The notes under the pieces: generated by a model | The model's database searches: none | What the model was told of the DNA's origin: nothing | What the model saw: the letters and a program-made list of their open reading frames with translations, nothing else | Source of the DNA: Atherix ibis | Taxonomy: Eukaryota; Arthropoda; Insecta; Diptera; Athericidae | Length of the DNA stretch: 64,000 nt | Direction: 5' to 3' | Assembly (NCBI GenBank): GCA_958298945.1 | Contig: OY282609.1 | Coordinates: 10,708,326 to 10,772,325, forward strand | Position numbers and translations under genes: made by a program | Shown: positions 12,480 to 22,489 of the stretch, one piece after another | Layout of the letters: each line of letters opens with the position of its first letter | Numbering within the stretch: the first letter of the stretch is position 1

Positions 12480-12970
12480 TTTTTATATGTATCGCTCCCC
12501 ACAGTGCATACTATATCCAGTAAACACTGTAGGCATCGATGCACTACATAACACACCCTCTGAAAATACTGCGTCACGAGGGACATATTGAACCTAATTT
12601 TTTAGTAATCATAGAATCACTCACGTGAGCGGGCTGCAATCTATCCACAGAAATATTTTAAATTGTATTGCCGATCTGCACTTTGAAATTTTTGGGATTC
12701 CTTGCACTTATTCTATAGAGTCTCTGATAAGGTGGTTTAAGAAATGTGTTTTCCTATCTATCCGGATAAAAATGTGAGAATACTCGTAGTTTTTGAATTT
12801 CGCTTTTGTGTTATGATGGCGGTTCGTTGGTGTCATTCCCGGTAATGTGTTCTTAACCTATGTAAACATTTTGGCTGCTGGAGGAACAGCAAAATTTGGT
12901 GGGATTCTCAGAGCTTGATCATAAACTAATTTGGCGGCATAGCTAGACCGTAAGCACCGATCATTTTAAG
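12480..12970 (-). mobile_element. Ty3/gypsy-type retrotransposon fragment: integrase end and possible LTR start
   Basis: On the minus strand from about 12948 the reading AAKLVYDQALRIPPNF fits the end of the integrase core (SAAELVYG..LRLPGEF). A second block, SHIFIRIDRKTHFLKPPYQR, then YRISARNPKNFKVQIGN and ISVDRLQPAHV, fits the SH3-like carboxyl end with its R.D..R.PL.PPY.GPY and SIDRLKPA signatures. Stops and frame changes separate these pieces. Just past the coding end a short purine tract (CAGAGGG) precedes TGTTATGTAG at 12553, which could be the start of the downstream LTR. No second LTR, protease or RT was found, so this is a small leftover. Confidence 0.68.
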
Positions 12971-13079
12971 GTTTAACGTTGGCCCTTAAAAACGGATTTT
13001 ATGAGGTTATCCGAGACTGATTTTATTTATGAACAATTTTATTTTATTTTTATACACAAATATTATTCTCTTTAAAGAA

Positions 13080-13260
13080 GTTCGCCTGAGCCCTCTCTTT
13101 ATCAGTGTGGAGACGTTGTTTACACAATTTGTAGCGTTTACCAAGATGACGTCCTTTCAAGTGTTTTTTGTTCTTGAGAAATAGATATGAGATTAAAGCT
13201 TTGCAAGAATTGAATCATTTTCCTATTTGTGGTCAAGGGTTGCAGGCGATAACAACTTAA
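13080..13260 (-). pseudogene. Mariner-like transposase remnant (C-terminal)
   Basis: The minus strand at about 13132-13194 reads YLFLKNKKHLKGRHLGKRY, close to the mariner block FLFPKLKKHLKGRRF that lies just after the third catalytic aspartate. The flanking DNA aligns by eye with the remnants at 9.5 kb and 33.6 kb (the shared AC/TGACGTCCTTTCAAGTG-like stretch). The catalytic core itself is not readable. Confidence 0.5.
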
Positions 13261-13794
13261 AGGAAGAAAAACACGCACGGCTGCTGACAGTCGATAGAAC
13301 TTAACTTCAGTCTAAATTATTTTGCTGAAAATTCTGAACATACCATCGAATCCACTACTACAGAAGACAGTAGTCTTGCCAGTTTTCATGTAATTATTCA
13401 GGAACTTGGGTTGCCAGCAAAACCATTGCGAATTCTAGTCCGCATTCGAGAGGAGGATCTTTCTAAGAATTTTTTGCCATTCTCTTCCCCCTTATATAAG
13501 GATGGATGAGCTCAGATCCTTTTTAACGATAAGATCCTGCAGTGTTACCATGACCGCCCGGTTATAGATAAAATTAATTTGACTTTTAAGCTTCAACTCA
13601 AAGCACACAACTTTTAACAACAAATGCTAAGAAATGTCCCAACAAATACTGGGAAGTAATCCTAGTAAATGTAGGAAAATATTCACCGATTTATATGATT
13701 AGATTCGGTAAGACATGCAAGTACAAGAAAAAGAAAAATACTCAAGAAACTAGTTAAATTCATAGAACGTTAAATAAAGTCCCCCTAAACATGT

Positions 13795-15065
13795 AAGAAA
13801 AAATAAGCTACAGGTTAGGGAGAGAAAACAAAATTTTCTTCAAAGAGCTTTTAGTAGTAATAAGATCGAATTTCTTACAGCTACAAACAGAAACACATAT
13901 ACGGTTCATTGTCTTGTATAAACCATAGTTAGACGTAGGAGAATTAACGTGTAGAAGAGGCAATCTTCTTAAGTTATAATTTAGCCGTCTTTGCGTCTTT
14001 TCTCCAGTGTAGGCATTTGAAACAAATTGAGCCGGTCTGTATAAGGAGGAAATCTAAGGTGATCAAGCCAATGAAAATCCTTCAATAGAAACCTACCGAA
14101 GGTACATTGCACCGATTGTATACGCTTAATATGAGTACTGTAAAAGGATGACAAAACTACAGCTGCATACTACGGAACAATATATAGTAGCAAGTGTACC
14201 GAAGTATTAACACAGGAAAGTTCTCTCGACAAACGCTTTATAAAGGCTAAAACTGCATTACCTTTAGCGACAATATAGTTAAAGTGTAGAATAAATTCAA
14301 GTTTCTTATCCAGTAGAATTTCAAAGTCAATAGCAGTTTGTGCACGTTTTATTGTATATCTTGAAAAGTTGTAATAGAAGGTGCGAGGATTATCCAAATT
14401 CAACACAAGGCAATTTGAAGCACATCAATTATTAAATAAGTTTAAATCCTCCTGTATGAGGATTTTATCATTGACATTTTTAATTTTTGAAAAAAGTTCT
14501 ATATTATATGCAAATATTAAAAGTTTGGAGTTGTTAATTACTTTAACAATGTCATCAATGGCAAGAATAAAAAGTAATAAGCCATCCTGGCTACCCTGCG
14601 GAACACCAGTAGATGCTTCAAAATCGCTTGATAAACACGAGAGAAAAGACACGTTATAGGTCCTATTAGATAAGTATGAATTAAACCAATCAAAAGGAAT
14701 TGGAGGAAATCCCATTTTCTTTAGTTTATACAAAATAATGGAATGAGATATTTTGTCAAATGCCTTACTAAAGTCAGTGTAGATGCAGTCAGTTTGCAAT
14801 TCTTTAGAAAAATTATAAGATATATTAGGAGTAAATATAAGGAAGTTGGTAGTCGTAGATCTGGAAGGCATAAACCATGGTGATGAGGTAAAATGAGGCA
14901 ACTACACTGCTTGATGAGCTGCGGATATATCAATAACTCAAATAACTTTCGAAAACTCGAGAATTTTGCTATACGTCTGTAGTTGATAACCTTATTTTTA
15001 GGACCTTTTTTAAAAATGGGTATTATGAAGGACTGTTTCCAAACTTTAGGAAATTTAACAATCTG
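13795..15065 (-). mobile_element. Jockey-like LINE, 5'-truncated, reverse transcriptase and C-terminus
   Basis: From 15060 downward the minus strand encodes most of a reverse transcriptase. The start FPKVWKQSFIIPIFKKG is RT block 1. The main frame (14425-14901, 158 codons) has YTDFSKAFDKI (motif A, both Asp kept), GVPQGS (motif B), and FAYN where the catalytic YADD should be, so motif C is lost by substitution. The next frame (14170-14406) gives FEILLDKKLEFILHFNYIV and KGNAVLAFIKR, the thumb. Then YAAVVLSSFYSTHIKRIQSV and RFPPYTDRLNLF..P.LEKRR match the conserved tail of Jockey/CR1-type proteins. The endonuclease and ORF1 are missing, which suits 5' truncation during target-primed insertion. 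Confidence 0.88.
14425..14901 (-). pseudogene. Reverse transcriptase core of the Jockey-like LINE
   Basis: This 158-codon frame is the longest open part of the element. Residues 41-51 are motif A with D43 and D49. Residues 99-104 are GVPQGS. The catalytic motif C is FAYN at 130-133 instead of F/YADD, so both metal-binding aspartates are replaced and the enzyme would be inactive. Residues 60-85 read LKKMGFPP..FDWFNSYLSNRT, typical of the palm between motifs A and B. The upstream part (14902-15065) is in another frame, and the thumb follows in a further frame at 14170-14406. It is a pseudogene. Confidence 0.88.
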
Positions 15066-15081
15066 GATTGATTTTTTTTAA

Positions 15082-15205
15082 AAAAAAAGCTCAATAGACT
15101 GCAGTGGGCTAAATACTTAATCCGTATAGATGAGAAAAATCCTGCCCGGAAATTCTACATTTATGGTTCCAGAAGCACGGCTGGAAGACTGCAGCGTGTA
15201 GCATA
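15082..15205 (+). pseudogene. LINE C-terminal fragment, plus strand
   Basis: The plus strand reads LNRLQWAKYLIRIDEKNPAR, then KFYIYGSRSTAGRLQ. This resembles the tail found after the thumb in several LINE clades, usually RRLRWLGHV.RM.....A......GSR..GRP. It lies directly beside the 5' end of the minus-strand Jockey-like element, which may have inserted into it. The match is short. Confidence 0.45.
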
Positions 15206-16279
15206 AATTTTCTGTTACACCTTATATTAGATTAAAACCTATTGTTACTAAAGTTTCATGTATTATTAATTTAAAAAATTTATATATATATTCAGTTTTT
15301 AATAAGAAAATAATTCATGGGCTAATTACAATTATAATTTTAATAAAACTGAAATCATATTTTTAAATATTTTATGATTAAAATTTCTTAATTCAAATTT
15401 TTTAAATTATTCTTCCTTTTCTTGTTAGGTTTTCAAAATTCTTGCGTAGTTCTACTTTATTTCAATAATTATTTTTTAACAACCAAAAATATTATTTGGC
15501 TTTTTCTTAAGGCACAGTTTCGATTTTTTTTTTATTTTTAAATTAATGTTTTCTCTTAACATGTCCACTTAATAAAGTGTATCTTTTAATTTTGGCTTTT
15601 ATATATGTTCCATATTTTCTATGTTTTCATCTATGTTGAACTTATAATTTGATACTTTTTTTTTCGATAAATATTTTGAACACTAAGAATTAATGGAAAA
15701 TGGAAAACTCTAGCTAATAAAAGGAAGACAACATTGTTTCTTGAGCAAAACAAAATTTCAATATCATTCGTTCGGTTTTTTTTTAATAATTTCAATAAAC
15801 CTTCCGTCATATGTCTATACTTTCTGTGATCATAAAGAAAATTCATAAATATATTTACATAAAAAATCTACAAATTTATGCAACAGCAAAAAATAAATAA
15901 AAAAAATTTGACAAAACAAAGTATTTACTTACCAAATCAATATTTTTTTTATGATCAAGAAATATTTATAAATGAGACTACAACATTTGATAAACAAAAT
16001 CGAATAGAAGACATATGCAAACATCATAACATACGAGTATTTCTCATTAAAATTATATTTAAAAAAAATTTATTAAATTAAAAAAAGGATTTTACAAGAA
16101 AGAAGCTAACCTAATTATTTTTAAGCACCCTCGTACATGAAATTATTTTCAGTTGATCACATTCACAAACCATTCAGTAAAGACATGAACCATTTTCTTG
16201 TCCTTTTTTGTTATATTTGACATTTTTGGTTTAATTTCCTTTCGTTTTTTTCCAAAAAAACATAATACACAATTATTAT
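15206..16279. other. AT-rich sequence, nothing recognised
   Basis: Frames at 15631-15846 (-) and 15878-16081 (+) are of chance length and low complexity. Confidence 0.5.
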
Positions 16280-16642
16280 TTAGTTCATTTCATTCCATAA
16301 GAACCACAGAATGTCCTCCAAATATTTGTGTAGTATTATTCTGCAACTGCCAGCAATTTCCGTTCGATTAAATATTAATGGAGGTAGACATTTTCGAAAA
16401 AAAAATACAAACTTATAAAAAATATAATATAGATATTGGTTAGAGTCATCGATTCCGGAGGAGGAATATTTTCTAATAAATGTTAAAATTTCCATTATTT
16501 GAACAGAACTACAACTACTCGTTGCCAACAGAATCGACTCATTTAGGAAATCAACTATGATGCCGTTGCACAATTCCAATATTTTCATGGATTCTTCATC
16601 CTTTCTGCTTGAGACAAAATCATCCTGATGAAATACTATCAA
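16280..16642 (-). CDS. Unassigned 120-codon ORF, possible cellular exon(s)
   Basis: I do not recognise this protein. The minus-strand frame runs 120 codons to a TAA at 16280. Its composition is less AT-driven than most neighbours, with segments such as KILELCNGIIVDFLNESILL, SSCSSVQIMEILTFIRKYSS and, near the end, ILHKYLEDILWFLWNEMN. A possible splice acceptor, TATTTCATCAG, lies just inside the frame before GATGATTTTG. Within the ORF, GTTTGT and GGCAG lie 66 bp apart and could bound a small intron, but the donor is poor. No transposase, RT or gag motif is visible. A frame of this length is uncommon but possible by chance at this base composition. Whether it is a real exon is open. Confidence 0.3.
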   Translation of the reverse strand: MIVFHQDDFVSSRKDEESMKILELCNGIIVDFLNESILLATSSCSSVQIMEILTFIRKYSSSGIDDSNQYLYYIFYKFVFFFRKCLPPLIFNRTEIAGSCRIILHKYLEDILWFLWNEMN

Positions 16643-18964
16643 TAGTCTAATTATATCTATCGCAAATATGTACTTGGTAATTTTTTATTTTACCAAAATT
16701 GGTATTGTCAATTAATGTTGTTAGTATTTCAACTAGAAAAATATAAAAAAAAAACTTGAATTCCCAATAGTTGATAAGGACAAAAATTATTTGCTCTCCT
16801 ATAAAATTATACTCCTATAAGGTTTATGATCAGTGTTATGATAACTAATATTAGATGTAAAAATATTTGAAAAAAATTATCTTTAGAGACTATAGTTATG
16901 TTCAAATTCGGATTTTCTTTTTAAATCAAAGTACAGTCAATAAGGGTTGCACTCAAATATCTTCTATTTGTATTATGAACACTATGTACTTGTGTCTGTA
17001 TATTTGGTACTGTTTTTAATAAAGCTTTTCATATACTGGTTTCCCATTTTATAAGTTTTTTTTTCTTTTGTGGTTTATTTCAACTTTTATCCCAAATGAT
17101 TTTATTTATGCGTTCACATGAAGTTTGCTATGTACTCCCACAGGAAATAATGTTACAATTTGAACATTATTTTTATTGTTTTTATTTTATTGTCCCTTTT
17201 TTCATGTTATTTACTTTATCATTTTTTATGTTCTTATTTTAAGGACTAGGCATTATATACTTTTTTTTCGTTCTCAGAAACTTTAAGTAAAAGTTTTAAT
17301 TTAATCGATGATTTTCTATATATTTTTTTTCAACTTTCCGATAGTCCTTTTCATTTAATATCCTTTCGACTTAGATTTTTAAATAGTTTATTTTATCCTT
17401 TAAAAATATACTAAGATTCTAGTTATAAAAAACAAACACTGTAACCTTAGTGATGATAGAAAAGTTTATAGGAATCGTAATAAAATGAGTCTTATTTAAG
17501 ACTGATTTCAGATTGTAAGAACACAAGATAAATGGAAGGAGGTAAGAGTATTTTTTTTTTCAAGGATACTCTTTGATTGAATAAGAATCGGTTTTTTACT
17601 TTTAAATTGATAGACTGCTTTACGATGTATGTCGAAAAAATAATTAAGGATATCCAAAATGTAATCCGAGATTCTTGAATCGAATACGAATACTTCAGAA
17701 TCTATTCTGGGCAAAATAGGCAATTTCAAGTATTCTTATCGATAATTTTTTTGCAAAAGATAAACAAAATCCATAAGGGCGTTTTTGGATTAAAGGGGTT
17801 TATTTTTGGAAATAATTTTAAATGGAATTCGAGCAAAATTTGTTATCGGGTATATTTGAAAAATTTAAATGTTAACATTTTTCACACACAAATCTTTAAC
17901 AAAAAGTAAATAAAATTAAAAAAAAAACAAAATATCCTTGTTAAATATGGGAAAATTCAATGATATAGAAATTATACTACATTTGTAGTCAGTTAAACGG
18001 ATTTAGCAAGTCATTTAGAAGTTGACATGTCCTTTTAGTGAAGCCTAGTAATTCGTGTGTTTATTTGATTAAAGATGTTAGGCATATGAAATAGTCCCTG
18101 AAATTTATTGTTGGTTTTGTTAAAAAAAAGGGAGATAAACTTGAGCTAAAGAAATGTTGCCGAAAACTTTCAGAAGCATAGAAAATTCAATAAATTTTGT
18201 CACAAGATGTGTTATAAATAAATAAGAAAAAAACAAAACGAAACTTTATCGATTTTTATATGACAACAATGGAATTAGAAAAGTTTTGTTTATGAGCTTG
18301 TATACTACAAAAAGTGCATGGTGGCTTGGGGTACATTAGTCGAAAGGTTATCCGAATATAAGAGGGTCACGTGTATAGTCACGTACTAAATTGTTGGAGA
18401 AGTTTTTCTGGAATATCTTGTTTTGAGGAAAATAATAATTATTAATATTTTTAGAAGAGAAATTTGTTTATTTTTTCTTCTAAATGAAGGACTATTATTA
18501 TTATTAATAATTTAATAATATAATTTTAATAATTGAATAGTCAAATAACTGCACATGACGTATTTTAGATGTTACATAAACATTGCCAACGAAACTAAAT
18601 CGATTATGGATAATAGATTAGTGTGACAAAAGCATTCACTGATAAAGATTATGTTCTGTTAGAAACTAGGTCTCATTATAGGAAATAAATTTCATGTATC
18701 CATAGAACGTTAATAATATCATAAGTTTCTTTTGTTTTATGTTTTCATTTTATTTCAATAAAACGATCTACTCTGCAGTTTTATGTTGAACTCTTTCACG
18801 GGATCTACACTTGCCTGGCATAAGATATTTTTCAAAATGATAAAAGAGGCTTAGTCGATATTCTACAGTAGAATAGTCCACCTCTTTAATTATATACTAG
18901 AAATATCAATATTTCTAAATATTCTAAAAGTTTTTGTTGCAGTTGCTATACCAAAAACAGTAAC
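16643..18964. other. AT-rich region without recognised genes
   Basis: Poly-T and poly-A runs and ATT-rich patches (18440-18540). The 73-codon frame at 17508-17729 (-) is probably chance. Confidence 0.5.
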
Positions 18965-20260
18965 TTTTTAGGCTTTATATCAATCTCACCTTTGTCTTGT
19001 ATTTCCCAGATTGTGGAAAAAATCTTATCTTTTAGATTAAACCAGATTCGTGACTTACAAAATGGTATGCGATCGCATTTATCAGCACAGAATACTACTT
19101 CTGTAAAAATACCAGTATCCATATCGCTCTCAGTATCCACACACGTCTTCTATGCAGACAATCTTTTTGTGCTGGTAGCTGAACCTTCCCCGAAGGAAAC
19201 ACTTACGTGGGGTAAGCATAAATTAGCGAAGTTATGGCTGCGATAAGAAACTATCAAATAATGAAGCCATCATCCCGACAGGAAAGCCGCCATACCTCCA
19301 CGTATGTCGGAAGCGAAAAGGCAATTAAGAAAGATATGCGGTCGGATACCTTCCCCTCCTGAGTAGCGTTTGGATCTTTTCCATGAGTATCCTGGGTATT
19401 ACCATTATCCTGACGGCTAGTTCAACGAAACTATCAACCGAATCAAATCAATTTTTAATATGGAGAAGATTCTGGTTGGTAGAAATCCCTACTAGACGGA
19501 ACGCTGTTCTATTCCCTTACTTCATGCGTTAGAATGCCAATTGCAGGGCACGGAGATGAGGGTATCTACGATATTAAGTAGTAACAAAATGGCAAACACC
19601 AATTATCCACAAATAGGAAACTTCTCCTTAAATAGTTACATGGATTGCGTGATTCGACACTTCTGTTCACAGACGCCATTGTTGATGATCACACAACATC
19701 TTATGCTGCTATTCAACTTGATATAAAGTATGGAATCATATTTAATAGAAGTTTTTCGGTAGTTAGGACGGCCGGTAGTTAGGACGGCAGTTAAGACTGC
19801 AATTAATCACTCCAAATATTGGAGCGTGATAATTTTTACAGTCTCGGAGCATTGGAGGCAATTCGTAGACTATCAAATGATCCACTAATCAACGAAATTC
19901 GTCGTAGTCTATTAAACAATAAAAGCGTCGAATTTAGTCATGCTGTTATCCTCGGAATGAGCGGGGGACTCGCTTCATAGTCCAGTTACCACTGAAATTC
20001 CAAACTTGCCGTATTTACCAGCCAAATGGCACTTAACACCTTTAGTCGTGAGCAGAAAAACAGACTGGATAAACGGCGCAAAATTATTTTCCTAATATTA
20101 GCTAAACAACAGAAAATTAACAATAACTCAACAATCATTCGAAATTTCTGGATAAGGAAACTTCTCAGAATTCGAATTGGGCATAACTCACTTACACAGG
20201 ATTTTCTCTTCGATAACCAACCCCATTCCGCATGCTATTTCTGTAGTATTCAACATACAA
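18965..20260 (+). mobile_element. I-like LINE remnant: RT pieces, RNase H and C-terminal domain
   Basis: On the plus strand at 18965-19070 the reading ISISPLSCISQIVEKILSFR then LQNGMRSHLSAQNTT fits RT blocks 1 and 2 (RPISLLSCISKIVEKI..., QNGFRKGRST). About 50 codons on, FYADNLFVLVAE stands where motif C (YADD) belongs, so motifs A and B are deleted. At about 19670-19740 LFTDAIVDDHTTSYAAIQ fits the start of RNase H (YTDGS). In the frame from 20026, FNKRRK-like residues and RIRIGHNSLTQDFLFDNQPH then CYFCSIQHTI match the conserved tail RLRIGHT.LTH..LL...P..C..C. The pieces lie in order and on one strand, so I treat them as one element. Clade I is inferred from the RNase H. Confidence 0.72.
19757..19788. 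repeat. 16-bp perfect tandem duplication
   Basis: CGGTAGTTAGGACGGC is repeated head to tail without change inside the RNase H remnant. Its length is not a multiple of three, so it shifts the frame. Confidence 0.95.
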
Positions 20261-20264
20261 TATC

Positions 20265-20325
20265 GCAACAGCAAAATTCGCAACAGTAAAATATTTCTCA
20301 TATCGCAACAGCAAAATTTCTATTT
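20265..20325. repeat. Short direct repeat, CGCAACAGCAAAATT
   Basis: The unit TCGCAACAGCAAAATT occurs twice (starting near 20263 and 20300) with a variant TCGCAACAGTAAAATA between. It links the LINE tail to the larger tandem array that follows. Confidence 0.8.
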
Positions 20326-20345
20326 CAATAAAAGTAGAAATTTTG

Positions 20346-20576
20346 AGACCAAGAAGTCCTATATTTAATTTTTAAAGGTAGCTAATGTGCTCCATCAAAT
20401 TTAACAAGCTCCTAGACTCCACAAGTCCTCTACTTAATTTTAAAAAAAATCTTATATGCTCCATAAAAGTTAATAAGCTCCTAGACCCCATAAGACCTCT
20501 ATTTAATTTTGAGATGTATTTAATATGCTCTATAAAATTAAACGAGCTCCTAGACCCCACAAGTCCTCCATTTCTA
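20346..20576. repeat. 69-bp tandem repeat, about 3.3 copies
   Basis: Units begin at 20346, 20414, 20483 and 20552, each with AGACYCCAYAAG or a variant, giving periods of 68, 69 and 69 bp. Because 69 is a multiple of three, frames stay open on both strands: 86 codons at 20372-20632 (-) with the recurring peptide RGL(V/M)xSRSLLxxMEHI, and 77 codons at 20385-20618 (+). Copies differ by scattered substitutions. I regard both frames as consequences of the array and not as genes, though this is not proven. Confidence 0.9.
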
Positions 20577-20639
20577 ATTGTTTCCTCGAACTTACTATCG
20601 ACGAGTTTCATAAGATAAATTGGCAATGCCAACCCACAC

Positions 20640-21775
20640 GTAACACGAAGTCGATAAATTTTCTTATGGTTGTGGTACTATAAAATGAACTCTGGCTCTT
20701 ATCTCAGAGACCTTAAATACAAATAAAAAAGAAATTTACGAGTGAAATTGAATTTTTACTGATTTGGGTTTCAAAAAACTCTTAGGCGCAGAAAATTTAA
20801 GAATGGCCCTCTCACAACATCGCCGTCTGATGTCTAACAATGCAAGCTCGGTTAATGAACGTTTCTCTCTTTCGACAAGTTTAGTTTAGCAACATTCTCA
20901 TGACAGAAAGAATGTTGCTAGAATGGTTAGCAACATTATCAACTTAATATGCTGAACTTTTTATACACAATTTTCTTAATTCCTAAAAAGAATAATTTCT
21001 TTTAGATTTTTTTAATTCTTTCTTATTTAATTGAACTATTTTTATGTTTATATTTAATTTATTGAATGATTTTTTTGTTGTTGTTTTTTCTATATAAAAA
21101 CTAATATTTTAATTGAGTGTTTAGATAAAATGTATTTGCTTTGCTTTTAAATATTAAATTTTATTCAGTATGGTACTTATTTGAATATTTTCGTTTTAGT
21201 AGGAGATTTTCTGAAGAAATTATTATTGATTAAATTTTCAATATTCTAAAACTTTTCCCAAATTTTTTTCATTAGAATGTACCTCAAATGTGTTAGAAAA
21301 GCTTAGTTCAGATTCTACTACATAAAAGAATCGTTGATATTTCTTTGAATATTTAAAATAAATATTCATGTAGATTAGCAAGCTCGCATTTGAGGTTCTT
21401 ATTATAAACCGTAGAAAATTATCCCTAGAAAGTAGCATCTGGTATCGATTTCAAACTTTTCGGTTCAAACGATTTTTAATTTTCTCTAAAAGAATAGAAA
21501 AATATACAATGCCACGCATATTCTTAATTTAGTTAAATTGTTTCATTGTTGTTCTTTTTAGTATACTTTTGTGTAAATTTACAAAAGTTCTACCACTGTT
21601 TTAGGCTTGGATAATTTACTTCATAATGAATGATTTTTCATTTTGCTCGAATTATTCTATAGAAAAAAGTTTTGTTTATTTTTAAAGTTCAACAAAACTT
21701 AACATTTCCATATAAAATGATTATTATAAATAATGTCTAAAAATTAAAGTGAAACTTATAAATTCTTGGTTATAG
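20640..21775. other. AT-rich sequence with one short inverted repeat
   Basis: Apart from the inverted repeat at 20889-20918 nothing was recognised. A 66-codon frame at 21238-21438 (-) has no domain I can name. Confidence 0.5.
20889..20918. repeat. 10-bp inverted repeat
   Basis: GCAACATTCT and its perfect inverse AGAATGTTGC are separated by 10 bp. GCAACATT recurs at about 20930. Confidence 0.9.
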
Positions 21776-21980
21776 AACAGATAATTTTCATATTCTTTGA
21801 ATACAATCGGTTTGAGTTAAAAATTGTTCAATATTTAAGTAACTATCGTTACTGGGCACTTCAAGCATATTTCCAAGATTCGATATATCCTTTTAGTATT
21901 GTTGCTCTTGGAATTACCATTTCAGTATTAATGTTACTTGAAATGATAACAAACAAAAAAAAACGAATAATATTTCCAAG
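21776..21980 (+). CDS. Possible cellular exon, membrane-protein-like
   Basis: I do not recognise the protein. A plus-strand frame of 67 full codons lies between TTGGTTATAG (acceptor-like, AG at 21774-21775) and CCAAG followed by GTGAAT (donor-like, GT at 21981). Residues near its end, YPFSIVALGITISVLMLLEM followed by NKKKR, look like a membrane span with a basic cytoplasmic flank. The segment before it, NYRYWALQAYFQDS, has an unusual mix of aromatic residues for AT-rich chance sequence. The upstream intron would be phase 1 and the downstream one phase 2. The acceptor has a weak pyrimidine tract, and a frame of this length is expected by chance several times in the window. Confidence 0.27.
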
Positions 21981-21992
21981 GTGAATAATTAC

Positions 21993-22020
21993 CTTCCGTA
22001 TTCTATTTTGAATACGGAAG
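21993..22020. repeat. 11-bp perfect hairpin
   Basis: CTTCCGTATTC and GAATACGGAAG are separated by six bases. It begins 12 bp after the possible splice donor at 21981. Confidence 0.92.
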
Positions 22021-22059
22021 AAGGTGGAGAGTAAGGGTATTTTTATGCTATAGTTAAGT

Positions 22060-22480
22060 GGAAATCATCGAAAGATAAAGGATCGAAGTTTCTCCTGCTA
22101 GGGTTTTATATAAAGGGTTTATATAAGTTAAGTCCTAGGTATCAAACTTTGGTATTTCGTTGCCATTAAGGTATATGAGAGGGTATGGTTCATGGCAGAG
22201 AGTGAAAGTTACATGGGTAGATTTGCGTTCATTAATTTTTATTCTCCACCTGGTGAACCAGTTCTGGAGGGTTTCGATTTGGAATTCGAGTACTTTAGAA
22301 GCATATTGGGAATTTTTGCTAGATGTAAGGCAAAGAAGGTATTGGGATAGTTTGGGGTATCAGATGTATATATTTAGTAGAGGATGGGTCCAAGTAAACT
22401 TCACTATGTAACACCAGCCAATTCAAGTTCGTTGGATTCGTTCATTTGACAGTGTCGGTTGGAAAGGAATGATTTGCTGA
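22060..22480 (-). pseudogene. Jockey-like LINE fragment (RT motif B to thumb)
   Basis: Minus-strand pieces from 22470 downward read SLLGPILY, then IYTSDTPNYPNTFF (the segment after the PQGS motif, here with the PQG codons mutated into two stops). Then come ASKVLEFQIETLQNWFTRWR, IKINERKSTHVTFTL and YLNGNEIP. These match the Jockey order: motif B, the loop before the catalytic YADD, the helix LQ.WF..WRIK.NE.KS, and the YLNG..IP strand before KYLG. The YADD itself lies in a gap between frames and was not found. Near-identical logic is seen at 38.9 and 61.1 kb, so these are relatives. Confidence 0.78.
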
Positions 22481-22489
22481 ATGATCATT

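Noticed and set aside
20372..20632. Real gene encoding a repeat protein
   Set aside because: The 69-bp array explains the open frame on both strands, and there is no start context or neighbour to support a gene.
22160..22411. 83-codon plus-strand ORF
   Set aside because: Antisense to a Jockey-like RT fragment with recognisable motifs.
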